Assembly: GCF_000327385.1 (NCBI RefSeq)
Contig: NW_008709027.1
Location: forward strand, 1,080,907-1,144,906
Direction: 5' to 3'
DNA: 64,000 nt
From: Lottia gigantea
Taxonomy: Eukaryota; Mollusca; Gastropoda; Lottiidae
Position 1 is the first letter of the stretch. The number at the start of each line of letters is the position of its first letter. The notes under the pieces are model-generated. The model did no database searches. It saw nothing but the letters and a program-made list of their open reading frames with translations, and was not told where the DNA came from. The translations under genes and the position numbers were made by a program. Below, piece after piece: positions 1-12,029 of the stretch.

Positions 1-583
1 TCTTCACTCAATCACTCTTAATACTAATTAATAGCTAAGATATGTTCAGTAATTAGACCTACTCTATTACCCTTACTCAAGCTCAACCCCATGAATGCCC
101 AATATCAGTAAGAACACCATATCTCCAGCAAGTATCAGTCAAGCTCAACTTTCGTTCTGTAAGGCCTAATCTTCGACCCTGCCGATGGATTCCGATACTC
201 TTTCCATACTTTGGGCAGTCCTCATCCAAACCAACATCACCTCAAAACAAGAGACATTAGCTAATTCACTTCACTCATCAATGTTGATGGCAGGAGAAAT
301 GGGGTAGCTATCCTTGTACCAACACACCCTCACACACATATACACATCTGCTCTCATCTCAAGACCCAGAGAGAAAGATATCACTTCCATCTACCGGTCA
401 CCAAAGTAACAGGGATATGCACCTGTAGAATCGCAAATCGCTGTCTAATCACCCCCCCCCCCCCATTTACAATACATGCTAGAAATATATCTCTAGAACC
501 CAGCCTACTCAAATACAGGCCTTTCTATAGGAATTTTTCAATTGGTTCAAGCATCAAAGTATTCCCACAAGCGCTTGACTAGA
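1..583. other. Intergenic, no gene seen
   Basis: No open frame longer than chance and no splice-bounded exon is visible on either strand. The only structure is a poly-C tract near 451-464 and short CA-rich stretches near 330-345. Nothing further can be supported. Confidence 0.5.
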
Positions 584-646
584 GAAACGGAGCCCCTAAG
601 GCGCAATTGTAAACATATTTATTTATTATTGCGCTTAAGGGGCTCC
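584..646. repeat. Short palindromic (hairpin) element
   Basis: The left arm begins ACGGAGCCCCT and the right arm ends AGGGGCTCCGT. The two 21-base arms are nearly perfect reverse complements around an AT-rich loop of about 20 bases. Arms this GC-rich in AT-rich surroundings look like a tiny foldback or MITE copy. No target-site duplication was recognised, so the transposon reading is an inference. Confidence 0.6.
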
Positions 647-1087
647 GTATAGGGATCTGAAACAATGAGAAAGCATGTAAGTACATCGTCAAAGTCAACG
701 AAAGTTTATATACATACAATACAATAATCGGTTAATAATTATTGTCCCATCTGACATCAATAAATTTTTCAATAACTGAGGAAAATATTAGTAACAATGG
801 TTACATACCTTATAACAGTGCAAGTCTCTACCAGCATAACAAGTTCTGCATTAAATAATTGGCGCTTTGGTCGCATACAGTAACTTTTCTTGACACAAGC
901 TGCGATTTCTAACAATTGAGTAAAGGTGTGTCGAGGGTTCGTTATATTACTCGTTGTTTTCTTTAATGCTATAACACTACAGAAACTAATTCTTAAAGGG
1001 AGACAAATCGAACACGCCTTATCTGGAAACGTCTTCACTGACAATAATTCATCCACTAATCAAGATCTGGAGTTGAATCTCTATCGT

Positions 1088-1290
1088 ACAGTGGTGTAAG
1101 CTATTTTCGTGCATATAAGGATTCAACACCGAATTTTGTCAGATTTAAAAAACGGAAATTTTATTTCTTATGTCTTAGAAGTTTCCTCAGATATTCTATA
1201 AAATAATTGAAATTGGTTTGTTTCGATTTACTTTATGGACACTTTGACTTCGTCAACTCGACAGCGGCGGCATGATGCGTCACCTATGTC
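1088..1290 (-). repeat. Dispersed repeat, copy 1 (inverted relative to 8,925-9,145)
   Basis: Read on the minus strand this stretch resembles 8,925-9,145 on the plus strand. Shared blocks include GAAACAAACCAATTT, TTATAGAATATCT, GGTGTTGAATCCTT and TTACACCACTGTA, in the same order and with similar spacing. The family is not one I recognise and no coding capacity is visible, so it may be a SINE-like or MITE-like sequence. Confidence 0.6.
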
Positions 1291-2639
1291 CGTGTACAAT
1301 GTTTGATCTATGAATAAGTCGAGAAAACCCCGTTGTATGGCTATCCAGTATAAGGTTTTATGAAAATAACTCTCTGATAGAAGCACTGGCCTAGGTCACA
1401 AGTATAGACTGTGGATTTCAGCATTGGAATAAATACATAAATTTGATAGAAATTACCTACTTTACAAGATAAACAAATAATTCAGAATTGCAAAGCGATG
1501 TGGAATAACTTTTCTTAGTATATATCTCTGATAATATTTCATAATAACTAATGACAATTCCTTCAAAGATAAATGATTTAAGAAGAAAAAATTTACTGAC
1601 AAAATTAGATAAGTAGCCTAAAACGTAAGAGTGATTTATTACTTAAAGTCATTGAAACTAAAAAGAATATTGCCCACATTGTGATCCATAGAATTCTTTT
1701 CTTATCATTGACTTAAACAATGTTTATACCATAGTCAGGGTGTGTTATATTTTTTAAAGGTTGGATGGGAATGGGATGGGGAATATTGACCCTTTTGTAC
1801 AGAGATATCGTTTGTGCATAGCCGGCTCCTATATAACAACATTTAATCCACCAATAAAAAATTGATTGAAGTAAATTTGGGTATTGGGCTTTAATCGAAC
1901 AATATGTGAAATATTTTAAAACATATTTGCAACCTCTCCTTCTCCTCTGCCAAGTATTTATTTGTTTTCTTTAACCATTGTGTATTTACTGAAAGTCGAA
2001 TGTAAACGCCATATTAATTCTTATTCTCGATGTATATACCATTTGTAACATATCGGTGTAATGTAAATATTTAAAAATATGTAAACTATGATTAATGTTG
2101 TTATGTTTACAGTTTGTAATAAATATAAGATAATTATTTTGTCGAGCCACTGTGAACCAGCCAAAGATTGCTATCTTATCCCGAGTATTACAAAATATAA
2201 TCTTCAATATTTCTTCCATGTTACTGTGAATTATTTTTATAAAGCATATTATTTTGTCTAAGTATTACACAAGTGATAATTATAGTATGTACGACCTTAC
2301 CTTGTTCCAATTCTTGCCATCTAACGTCATATCATATTTCATTCTTAAGTCGGTCAAATTGATTTAGAAAATTTTTTGCTTTGGAAGCTCTCAAATCTGA
2401 GAGAATCAAGAAAGCTCCACCGAGTCCAATAGCCTCTTACCATTATTTGGCACTGTTCCTGGAATTGTCATACTTATTGTTCTGAAGAGACTAAGTAGTC
2501 AGACTAATTTCTCTGTAATAGTAATGTCAAGTGATTGAGAAATCCTTCATAGAAATAATTTTTCACTTAATTAAGCCAATGCTAATTAGAGTGCGCAAGT
2601 GGGTAAGGTTCGAAATAACCATTATCAATAACCTTTCAG
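1291..2639. other. Intergenic, no gene seen
   Basis: AT-rich sequence with scattered stops in all frames. The short open frames here lack coding character. It lies upstream of the possible terminal exon at 2,640, so it could be intronic if that exon is real. Confidence 0.4.
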
Positions 2640-2893
2640 AAATGGAGGGAGAGGCGGAGAAACCACCTGAACACAGGGAAACAGCAGTTTCACCATCAAG
2701 TCCACCAACATCATCACCTTTCAGTCCACTACCTCAACTATCACAACTACAGCCCGATTGGAACGTCCATTATGTTGATAAAGAAATGGTTGCACTTCAA
2801 AAAAAGAAATTGAAATTACAGATCGAGAATTTGAAATTACAGAATCGTAAATTAGAAATGGAGATTTATTCTTTACAGTTGAAAGAGGGGTAA
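2640..2893 (+). CDS. Possible terminal exon: proline-rich linker plus coiled-coil tail
   Basis: The stretch opens directly after a pyrimidine-rich acceptor (ACCTTTCAG, 2,631-2,639). It contains an ATG at 2,642 and ends with TAA at 2,891, giving 84 residues from the ATG. The product begins acidic (MEGEAEKPPEH), passes through a Ser/Pro-rich linker of about 30 residues, and ends in a Lys/Leu/Gln-rich heptad segment of about 35 residues typical of a coiled coil. Such tails occur in Myb/SANT-like or MADF-type DNA-binding proteins, including Harbinger partners, but no DNA-binding domain is visible here. Base composition is clearly more coding-like than the flanks. Upstream exons were not identified, and it may equally be a transposon-derived fragment. 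Confidence 0.45.
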
Positions 2894-4015
2894 ATGTTGG
2901 GAAGGAACGGGTAACATAACGACGGGCAATGTAGTGTTTTAATATTAGAATATTGTTTCATATTCTGTCTGTAATTTGTAATATAATGTTGTATAATATA
3001 CCGTAGTTAATTTCAGTTAATTGATATTGGTGGAGTACTCCGACAGCTGTGTATGAGAAACTGAGAGATGTCCCCTTGAGACGTGCATCTGTTGGAGCCC
3101 CAAGTAGCTAACGGGTTTCAGATGGCCTGATTTGAATTTTGAGCATTTAGAGGGCTTAATTGTCACTTCAAAATAAGAACTTTCACGGGCCTTTGGGGCG
3201 TCATGGCCAAAAATATCCCATAAATACGCCACTGTCAGCAAATTTCTTGGCCTTTATAGGCTATTATTTTCGGAAGAGAAAGGTGTTGACGTTAGATAAA
3301 ACCAAACGTCATACTGAAAAAGCACTATGCGGCAGATTCAGCTTTTGGGCATCTACCGAATGTCTGCTTTAAGATAACTGCCTAGAATTGCCGAATATAA
3401 CAAAACATTTTCGACGATGATACGTCATTTCAGTACTGTTCTTTTTACTGATATTCAAATTCACATAAAAATGTAATCGGTCATAGCGATGCAAGTAGCG
3501 CCGGATGAATAAATGTCCAGTTGCAGTTAATAGCAGTTTGGTGGCGTAAGATACATTATTTGAGGGGCCGTGCAGGGGCCACAACATTTTACACTATGTA
3601 AATTGATGAAAATGTTGAAAGTGGGTGGTGGAGGGGGCAAATCCGAGCCAGCCTCCCCTACCCGTAGAAACGCCACAGTAGCATTTGTTTTTTTTCGGAT
3701 GAAATATCAAAGAACACATCATAGACTGATGATCCTAATTTTATATCAATTCTTCATTTAAAATATGGAATATGAAACAAAAACATAAATTTACAACACC
3801 ACAAAGTTGAGTTGGAATTACATTGAAAACAGTACAGATACCTCTTTCAATGGAAAATTAATGTTACTAATTGACAGGCATAGTTCATAAACATTAAACA
3901 TGATAGGATCATATGTATAAAAATATGACTAGATTGCACTGATGAAGCAGGGAGGGTTTATCACAATTGTAAAAACATCATATCTAATATGACAAACTAA
4001 TTAATGCCTAGCAAG
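2894..4015. other. Intergenic with degraded repeat pieces
   Basis: No gene is supported. A segment near 3,140-3,175 (GAGCATTTAGAGGGCTTAAT) recurs near 21,714-21,750, so it belongs to a dispersed repeat. Around 3,600-3,685 a GC-rich block ending in CGCCACAGTAG resembles the end of a hAT-type element, but no partner end was found. Confidence 0.4.
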
Positions 4016-4648
4016 ATACGCCCACTTCTCTGATACATTTTCAGTATATCTAGGACAGTCACCGATCTGCGTCAAATCGTTCCATTTGTTGATTTAAACA
4101 AACACATGTTATTAATCATGGGCAATAACTCAAATTCCGTTGATCGAAAAATCGTCAAATTCAAACTTGACTAAAGTCTCATTGTAATAGGTGATCACAT
4201 CAAATTTCTCTAGTCAAGATTTTAATTTCTCTATAGTGTTCACAAACAATTAAGTCAAATGCAATAATTCAAAAACCGTTCATCGAAAGATCGTCTCCTT
4301 TGAACTTAACCATGTGATCATCATTATAAATGATCACATCAATTTTCATTTAAATCGGATGAAAACTGTAGTCCCTATTGTGTTCACAAACAAATTTTTA
4401 CGCTTTTTGCCTAAGTCAAGTGCAATAACTAAAACAAAGATCATTGAAAGATCGCCAATTTCGAAATTTGTCCAAGATCTCATCATTATAAATGATCACT
4501 CCAAATTTCATTTAAATCGGATGAAAACTTTAGTCTCCAATGTGCTCACATTTTGACGCGTTTGTCAAGGACATTTACTAAAAAATAAAGAAAGAACGTC
4601 AAAGTCGGGGAAACGACAATATACGACCACATTATAATGTGGGCGTAT
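4016..4648. repeat. ATACGCCCAC-ended element, copy A (complete)
   Basis: The segment opens with ATACGCCCAC (4,016-4,025) and closes with its reverse complement GTGGGCGTAT (4,639-4,648). The interior holds about three diverged copies of a unit with recurring phrases such as GTGCAATAACT, CATTGAAAGATCG and AAATGATCAC. The same ends and interior style recur at 6.4, 12, 14.7, 20-21 and 41.6-43.3 kb. This is seen directly. That it is a non-autonomous DNA transposon is inferred from the inverted ends and dispersed copies. Confidence 0.7.
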
Positions 4649-5997
4649 AAAAATAACACAAAATTACCATGCATGTAATTGAGATCAAGTGGTTTTTGAC
4701 ATTTTCAGATTAATAACATGATTTTGAAATAACATAATTATCAAACTATGAAATAGAGTTATTTTGCTGAAATATCCAACAAGTGAAAACTATGAAGTGC
4801 ACAATAATCATTTAATACAAACATAAATATTTCATTGAATACTATTACACACACAGCACTGCTCTTTTGTGCATATCTATCATCAAAAAAACACACACAA
4901 CATGATGGGTTGCTATAATAAAATATCAAATATTAAGTATTTGTTCAGTGTAAAATATTTTATATGCTGTGATGTATTAGAAATGTTATAACAATCCATA
5001 TATTAATATTTCTAGTGATTACTTACAAAAATAACACAGTTTAAAAATTGTTTTAAAAACATAAATATTGTGAATATTTAAAACATTATTTACAGTAAGA
5101 ACAGGTAATGCCAACAATTCTATATATATATATATTGAATATATATATATTACATGGCTTCAACCACTTATCATTGGAATGTGAAACGATGCTTAGGCCA
5201 CACCAATTTTAATCTTGTTTTATGGATTTTCCTACTTTGATTATCCAGAAATCAGTCCTGGCCTTCGTAAGGTTTTTTTTTTTCTCTCCTGCCTTTCACA
5301 CAAATTTTGGTGTTTTTTGTTTCCTTTTTTCTCCTGCATTTACAAATTTTAAGAAAATAAATTGGTCTGGCATTACCAGCAATAAAAATTATATAGAAGC
5401 AAATTTGGCAATCCCTTCAGTTCTTTTTTGCAGATCTTATGTACTTCTCTGGTGCTTAAAATAAATATACAACATTAACACAAAACATGATAAAGAAAAA
5501 CAAATAAGTGACACAAAGACAATCAATATCACAATATCCATAACAACCGGTATTATACAATAATATAATTACTATCCTTAAAATGCAATTAATATAAGAT
5601 TTTGATTTAAATAGCTAGTAAAATGATCATTGCAGGTATCTATCAATCTGTACTATGCTTTTCAGGACTATGTAAAGCCACATTTTACCACAACAGTTTA
5701 AGTATGTTTTCAGTTTATTGCAACACTTCATAAGACTCATTCAATTTTCTTTCACATTATAATACTATTGTTGTCATAACATTATCAAAAATTAGTGTTA
5801 TGAAAATGAAATAATATCAAGAGGAAATCAAGCAAGAAAGTTGGACAAAAGGCTTTTTTGGTAGTAAACAATATCATTTGGCTAACCTTTATCATTGCCC
5901 TTTACAGATTGATACACAATTCTTCAAATGTTAAAAACATCAACCTTTTGAGACTGCTCATTGTAAAATCGTATAATATCTACATATAAGCTAAAAA
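4649..5997. other. Probable 3' UTR and downstream flank of the two-pass gene
   Basis: AT-rich with no coding signal, including an AT dinucleotide run near 5,121-5,153 and poly-T near 5,273. The part nearest 5,998 is likely the 3' untranslated region of the minus-strand gene that ends there. A minus-strand AATAAA (plus TTTATT, 5,714-5,719) is a candidate polyadenylation signal about 280 bases after its stop. Confidence 0.4.
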
Positions 5998-7796
5998 CTA
6001 TTCAGTTTCTTTATACGGTGGTAAAGGTCCAATGATATCATCATATTTAGGTGGTAATACCATGACAACTGCCTGGTGTTCAGTGGATTGTTGATATTGG
6101 TGAATGTTATCGTCATGAAGAGTATTACTGGTAACTACAGTATCATATGATGGTGGGGGGTCACTTATACCAGCATTTGGTATCTGATCAGTTGATCTGG
6201 TGTAAACAACTGAAAATAATGTCAATCAAAACTATCAAAAAATTAGTACACAATATGTAATGAAGAGAAATAAATGATACTAGACACAGAATAAAAGACA
6301 AGAAACCTCATCTGTGAAACAATAAAGTATATTCAACAGAGCTTCTCTGTATACAAAACTCATAGAATAAATTTGCGATTGTTGTTCTGTACAACAGAAA
6401 TTTCAAAATGTAAAGAAAGCTTGCCAGGCAAGGTAACATACGCCCACTGGCAGCTGTCAGAAATGATAAAACAGTCTTTAGTGACTAAAGTACGAATTTT
6501 CTCATATTAAAGTAAATTTTATAAGTTTGAATTCAATGATATATTTACTGCCAGTTATTTATGCTGAGTAATTCCACAAATTTTTTTTTTTTATAAAAAT
6601 CAATATCAATAACCCAAATTCATCAAATCATTAAATCAAATAAATAGTCTCTATTGTGTTCTAGAACAAATTTTGAAGCATTTTATCTAGGTCAAGGGCT
6701 ATAACTCAAAAAGTGTTCATTGAAAAATCATCTAGCTCAAACTTGTCCAAGATCTCATCAATATAAATGATCACACCAAATTTTATTAAAGTCTGTTGAA
6801 AACTGTAGTCTCTATTGTGTTCACAAACAAATTTTGACACGTTTTTCATAAGTCAAAGGCAATTACTCAAAAACCTTTCATCGAAAGATCGTCAAGTTCA
6901 AACTTGATCAGGATCTCATCAGTATAAATGATCACACCAAATTTCATTTAAATCAGTTGAAAACTGTAGTCTCTATTGTGTTCACAAGAAATAAACCGAC
7001 CAACAGATAGAAAGCTTTATGTAAGCTCAACTGTACCCTTCAATTGGCTAAATCATTTTCAATACGTTTGGGGGGAGTCTTTACAACCTGCTAATCTTAA
7101 ATGAGAAATTAAAATAATCTAAAATTAAGAATATTAAATATTGATTACCTGAACATGTATGAAAACATGCACCTTGCTGATGTGGAAATGGTGCTTCGTC
7201 ATCATTTCTAGATTTTCTAGATATACATAGTTTACACATTTTACCTAGTATTATAGTAGCCATAATAATAATACCACCACACACTGTGAAAAAAACCCAA
7301 GAAACAATCTATTAATTCAATACTACCAAAACTTGAATACAATGACAATGAAATGTTTTTGTAAATATTATTCATAAAGAGCAACAAGTTCAAATAATTT
7401 GACTTATTTAAGCGTTGCTCAGAATTAGTGTGACTGAATATAATGAAGTTCTCCAATACAGTGACCTGCACATAACTGATCAAATTGTTACAATATATGT
7501 AGGCTAAATCACTTACCTATTCCCATAACACACAGCATTATAGCTACAGAGTTCTTTTCATGAACAGCATCAGCTATAAATATGGAACCCAAAAATAATA
7601 AGATCAGTCCTATAAATGCTGTGGTAATAAATCCTAACATCATTTGACGCCATAGCCTACAACCACCTTGTTTAGAACATTTCATAGATAAACATGGTCG
7701 CTGACAATCAACATAGTTTCTATACTGTGGTCTACGTCTGTTAGGAGCAGGCATTGGCTCAGTTGAAATGCAATCTTCACAATTCTGTCTCTCCAT
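5998..7796 (-). CDS. Two-pass membrane protein with PPxY/LPxY cytoplasmic tail (three coding exons)
   Basis: Three exons join cleanly in phase 1: 7,796-7,517 (donor G|GTAAGT), 7,283-7,149 (acceptor TTTTCACAG, donor G|GTAAT) and 6,209-5,998 (acceptor TTTTCAG, stop TAG). The product is 208 residues. Residues 1-50 are hydrophilic and cysteine-rich. Two hydrophobic helices lie at about 52-75 and 83-108, followed by a Cys/Lys-rich stretch and a tail with PPSY, PPKY and a final LPPY motif. PPxY motifs bind WW domains of NEDD4-type ubiquitin ligases, so an adaptor or trafficking role at a membrane is plausible. I do not recognise a named family. A splice acceptor (ATCTTTTACAG) about 25 bases before the ATG shows the 5' UTR is split. 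The first exon was not located. Confidence 0.8.
6438..7000. repeat. ATACGCCCAC-ended element, copy B (one end)
   Basis: The ATACGCCCAC end lies at 6,438-6,447, followed by TGGCAGCTGTCAG as at the 43.28 kb end. Two or three diverged internal units follow, with phrases such as CATCAATATAAATGATCACACC and CTCTATTGTGTTC. The opposite end is not visible before 7,010, so this copy looks truncated. It lies in the last intron of the two-pass gene (6,210-7,148). Confidence 0.6.
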
Positions 7797-7822
7797 CTTT
7801 GGAGTTTGCTACAAGAGTGTCT

Positions 7823-8924
7823 GTAAAAGATGATAAAAGATATATTTATTTATTTATTATATAGTAGTCTTCATTGATCATTAAAGTATCAAATATTAAA
7901 AGTATCATTAAATAGGATCTAATAATTACTTGCTGATGTTACAAATGTTTGGTTCATTTTTTTACTTACTCAAACCAATTATTTCCATTTTATTTCTTTT
8001 AAAGTATAAAAATTAGTTAGCTTAAAGGTTACATGTAACATGAAGCCATTTGAACATCACAATAATATCAACCCAATCACCAATGACAATGATATTGGGA
8101 GTTAATTACATTTCACTGATTTTTCATTTTATCTTTTTCTCAGTCCTCAAATAAACTCCCTACCAGAAATGATCCATATAAGAATCTCTTCTGTAAAATC
8201 TAAATTTCAATAGGTTAATAATTGATTTCTTAATTGCTTGGCATTTGCATTTCATCGACCCACAGACCAATACTCTCAATAGTTTTTTAAAGTTGAAAGT
8301 TCAATTCATACACAGTGATTTGAAAAAATATTAGTCACGTAACCTAATTTCATGCATCTCCAAAAATGATGAACAATTTACATGTGTGACCTAGAGGGCC
8401 CTCCGCATTTGCATGTTTTGATAAACATAAGTTATCTCTATAACATCAACATGCAGAATTTTTCATATCGTTTCAGAATAGTGTCAAATTTATTATCTAC
8501 TTCTGGCATACATACAAAATGGCGAATTTCAATTATATTGTCACTATTTTTATTGGCCAAATTTCCTTATAATCCCCAGCTGTAATCGGAATTCCAAGTG
8601 TGGTCTGCTAGAATATAATATTCCAGGGAACAAGTCACATGACAAACTAGAAGATTCCATGACAGCAGAAAAATTCTATGGAACTGGAACACAATGTAGG
8701 CCACAATCATATGTTGTTAAGCAATGAATGTTAGCAATAAATTACTATTATGTTTTATTTATCTAATTTTGTCAGTATTTATTTTTTTTCAAATCATTGC
8801 TCTTCAAAGGAATTGTGATTAGTAATAATGAATAGATTACAAAGATAAATACTAAGAAATGATAATTCTCCACTGAGAATCTCTGGGTTTTTCTTTACTT
8901 ATTTATAGATGTAACATTGTACAA
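7823..8924. other. Probable 5' UTR intron, no coding sequence seen
   Basis: This stretch is upstream of the coding start of the two-pass gene and is probably a 5' UTR intron, since an acceptor lies at its gene-proximal edge. No supported exon or RNA gene was seen. Confidence 0.35.
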
Positions 8925-9145
8925 AATAGGCGACGCATTTTGCAGCAATGGTCAAATTAGATACTCATCAAAGTGAGCAATTCATAGAGAAAATCGAAAC
9001 AAACCAATTTTGAATTTGATTACTTTATAGAATATCTAAAGAAACATTTGATCTAATAAGGCACAAAAAAAAAATCTGTTTTTCAATTATGACTAAAATT
9101 GGTGTTGAATCCTTGTATGCTCTAATATAGGTTACACCACTGTAT
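8925..9145 (+). repeat. Dispersed repeat, copy 2
   Basis: This is the plus-orientation partner of the repeat at 1,088-1,290, sharing several blocks of 12-15 identical bases in order, including GGTGTTGAATCCTTGTATGC and TTACACCACTGTA. The copies have clearly diverged by substitutions and small indels. No coding capacity or tRNA-like head is evident. Confidence 0.6.
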
Positions 9146-10003
9146 ACGCATTTTAGTAATATAATAAGGACTAGGTTATTTCCAAAGAAAGGCCAAAACC
9201 TAATTTTTATTTGGCTTACAGAAGTGTTGTTGAGTGTATCAGTAATGATTGAAATTAAATGAACATGCACCTCACCTGCAACTGCAAGTGCCAGGCAATG
9301 CCCTCTAAGTAACTCCTGATTTACATCCCTAACGCAGCCTACCCTAGTTGTTAGCTTTGATGGCTCTGCAATACTAATAGTTTAATCAAATATAATTTTA
9401 TCATTGATCTATTTCATGAATCCATCACCATCCATTTTTAGTCATTCGAGATGCATTATTCAGAGACTGTTCTTGTGACCTTGGCCTTGTTTATCAACGG
9501 TCTGAGATTTGTCCATTAATAAACTTCAGCGAATTGTCCCACACTAGTTTTAAATATAATTTTGCAATTTAAGTGGAAAAGAAGATCGTGCTTATAATAC
9601 TAGCAATTCATCATATCAATAATACAGAAACTGTTAGTCGGGCAATACAGTCGAATACCCAATCGTGTTACGTGTAATTATAAGATTTGGAAATACAACG
9701 TCAATTCGACCAATCTATACAACGTAACGAGTAATCATCTTCATTTGGCATAGTACGTAGTCAAACCACATAGAGGCCATAAAAAAAAATTACTTTGGTT
9801 GGTTGGTAGATGACAAGTTAACGTTCGCTTCCAGCGAATGCTGGTATCGCAAACTAGGTAGTTGTTGGTAGTCGTAGTAGTTGGTAGTTGGATTGGAAAA
9901 AGACTAGAGCAAAGCCTATATAATATGTAGGGCTTTGGACTAGAGGACTAACTGACGTCAATTTGCTTTAGCATCATTAGGGCCATAAAACTGTAATCAT
10001 TAT
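9146..10003. other. Intergenic, nothing recognised
   Basis: No supported exon, RNA gene or repeat boundary was seen. The DNA is AT-rich with a short imperfect GTTGGTAGT cluster near 9,865-9,893. Confidence 0.4.
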
Positions 10004-10428
10004 AGTTCCGCCCCCCTCGCAGCCCCGAAGGCTAGTTTTTCGGGCAAGGCATTAAAAAATTTTTTTTTTCAGATCGGCCCGATTTTATTTTATTTTTTGT
10101 GGAATTTAAAAATGAAATCATATCTTTGCCCGAATATCCTATACTATAACTATATTTTTTTTAAATTGATAGCCCGATTGTATTCTCCTATAATAATATT
10201 TCATAATTCATATTATTTAAGGATCGAAATCACTACCCGAATGTCATTCGTATGATTATATTTTACATATTTCAAAAATTGAAATCGCAGCCCGAAAGTA
10301 GAGTTTAGAACTTTTTTTTACACAACCAAAAAAAGGCAATTCGGGCACAGATTTCATTAAGTTAGAAATTCGTGCAACCTCAGATATCTCGCCCCCCTGG
10401 GACGTAAACCTGGCTCCGCCACTGGTTA
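10004..10428. repeat. Degraded element with spaced GCCCGA motifs
   Basis: GCCCGA or its complement recurs about every 45-65 bases through the stretch. The right edge reads CTGGCTCCGCCACTGG, which on the other strand is CCAGTGGCGGAGCCAG, a sequence typical of the ends of hAT-type elements. Both edges carry CGCCCCCCT. No second inverted end is clear, so the class is tentative. Confidence 0.35.
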
Positions 10429-11751
10429 AAAAAACGTAGGTCTATCATAAGCCGCGTTTACTTTGCCATAAAAATTGGCACGCTTGAAATGAACCGTACT
10501 CGGTCCAGATTGCCGGTGCAGTTACACTGACCTTAACACTGAACACTGTAGGCCTACTGTTTTCACTGGACCAGAATGGTAAGTCATCAAGTATACACCT
10601 GCTATCCATTCAGTGGAGGCGAAAAGAGCCGCGAACATTCAAAATGTCGCCAACCACAAACAAGACGATGATTTTGAAGTCGTGTTTAATTTTGTCACGA
10701 TCACAGCGCAAACGATTCTTTAAAATCTCTAATTCAAATAAAAAGGGTTTCGCATGCCTATTTTTGACTAATTAATTGTCTAGATTTGGAATTTGATGTC
10801 TTAAATTGCATTTTCTTTCGGATTTTGTGAGATAATAGATTTTCATGCGGAAGGATAATTTCAAAAATAGTCGTTTTGTGTGCATTGACGGTCATGCAAG
10901 CTGATGTTGATGAAATGGAGTGGTCTATTTTCAGTTCAAGATTTTCATGGTCATGATATATTGCATTTTTGTCCAGAAACTAAGCATTGGCCAGGATTTC
11001 ATGTGACACATTGGAAAGTTTTCAACGAGATTTCTGGAAAAAGTTATAAAAGGTTGAATTTCGTGATTTAACATGGAAACAGATGACAAATGAATTCGCG
11101 GATTGTGTCCTGTCCATAGAGTTATATAACAAGACGAATTCTACATGAGACAGGAACGGACAGGGGCAGAGCGTAGGCCTAAACAGACGACGTTCGAAGC
11201 GCGTTTTTTGTTTTGTTGCATAAAACCTATTTTAATTCGATGAGGTAGGTTTATGTCTATTTATGACCGATTAACTCTTCTAAACGGTGACCTATACTTT
11301 TCTGGTTGGCTAAAACCAAACACCATTATTTTAAGGCAAGTTTGTCAATAACGTCCTTTTGACCTCATATAAAATGGCCACCGTCCTCCAGTATCGGCAC
11401 AACGTCACGTGACAAGTGTGGACTGTAGTTCTATTTATAACTCTATGGTCCTGTCTAGTTCGTCAAATGTTAGTTATCTCCCTTGAAGACACTATCCATA
11501 GAGGTAATAATAAAGACGGGTTTTATGTAGGCCCCAGGGCAATAGTAGGATACACGCAGCGGTACACGCAGAGACCCGCTAATTTTAGTGTGCATTCTTG
11601 CGATTTGTTCGCAATTTGCCGTGGAGTGCTAAAGCAGGGAGTCGCAAGTAAACGATCTTCCGCCGACCAAACTTATCCAGATCGACAACGGCGAACACAG
11701 GTCGTCAGTTTTTGATCGGCTAGTGTTTTTGAATACGTTTTGAAACAGTAG
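10429..11751. other. Intergenic, GC-richer, promoter-like stretch possible
   Basis: This region is less AT-rich than its surroundings and has several CpGs. At 10,576 an ATG is followed at once by GTAAGT, which could be the end of a short first exon, but no following exon was found. An imperfect inverted pair (CCATAGAGTTATA near 11,115 and its complement near 11,440) suggests another repeat copy. No gene is supported. Confidence 0.3.
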
Positions 11752-12018
11752 ATTTTTTCGGGACCCGACCCTCGAAGGACTGAGGCGATCTCAACAGATC
11801 TTCTCTGAAGATATACTAGGACTGTCTCTCCTCAAGTGGCGAGCTTCCGGGTCATTACATTGAAGAAATTGTAATAGGAATCCTAATTGTAATAAATTGA
11901 TGTATGCAGATTCCTATTACAACCTGCCTGTTCAATGTAATGACCCAGAATAAAATATGAAATAAAATATCTTCTGAAAAGATCTGTTGCGGTCCTTCGA
12001 GAGTCGGGTCCCGAAAAA
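11752..12018. mobile_element. Palindromic MITE of about 265 bp
   Basis: The left end TTTTTTCGGGACCCGAC and the right end GTCGGGTCCCGAAAAAG are reverse complements. The arms stay complementary inward through CTTCGAG, CAACAGATCTT, GAAGATAT, the GGGTCATTACATTGAA block and CCTATTACAA. The whole element is therefore a large imperfect hairpin, as in foldback MITEs. No transposase frame is present. A clear target-site duplication was not established. Confidence 0.75.
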
Positions 12019-12029
12019 GTCTCCGACTT

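Noticed and set aside
10576-10584. ATG followed immediately by GTAAGT as a first exon
   Set aside because: It fits some ribosomal-protein-like genes, but no downstream exon was found.
11416-11715. 99-residue plus-strand frame
   Set aside because: It starts at a non-ATG codon, has no recognisable domain and no splice support.
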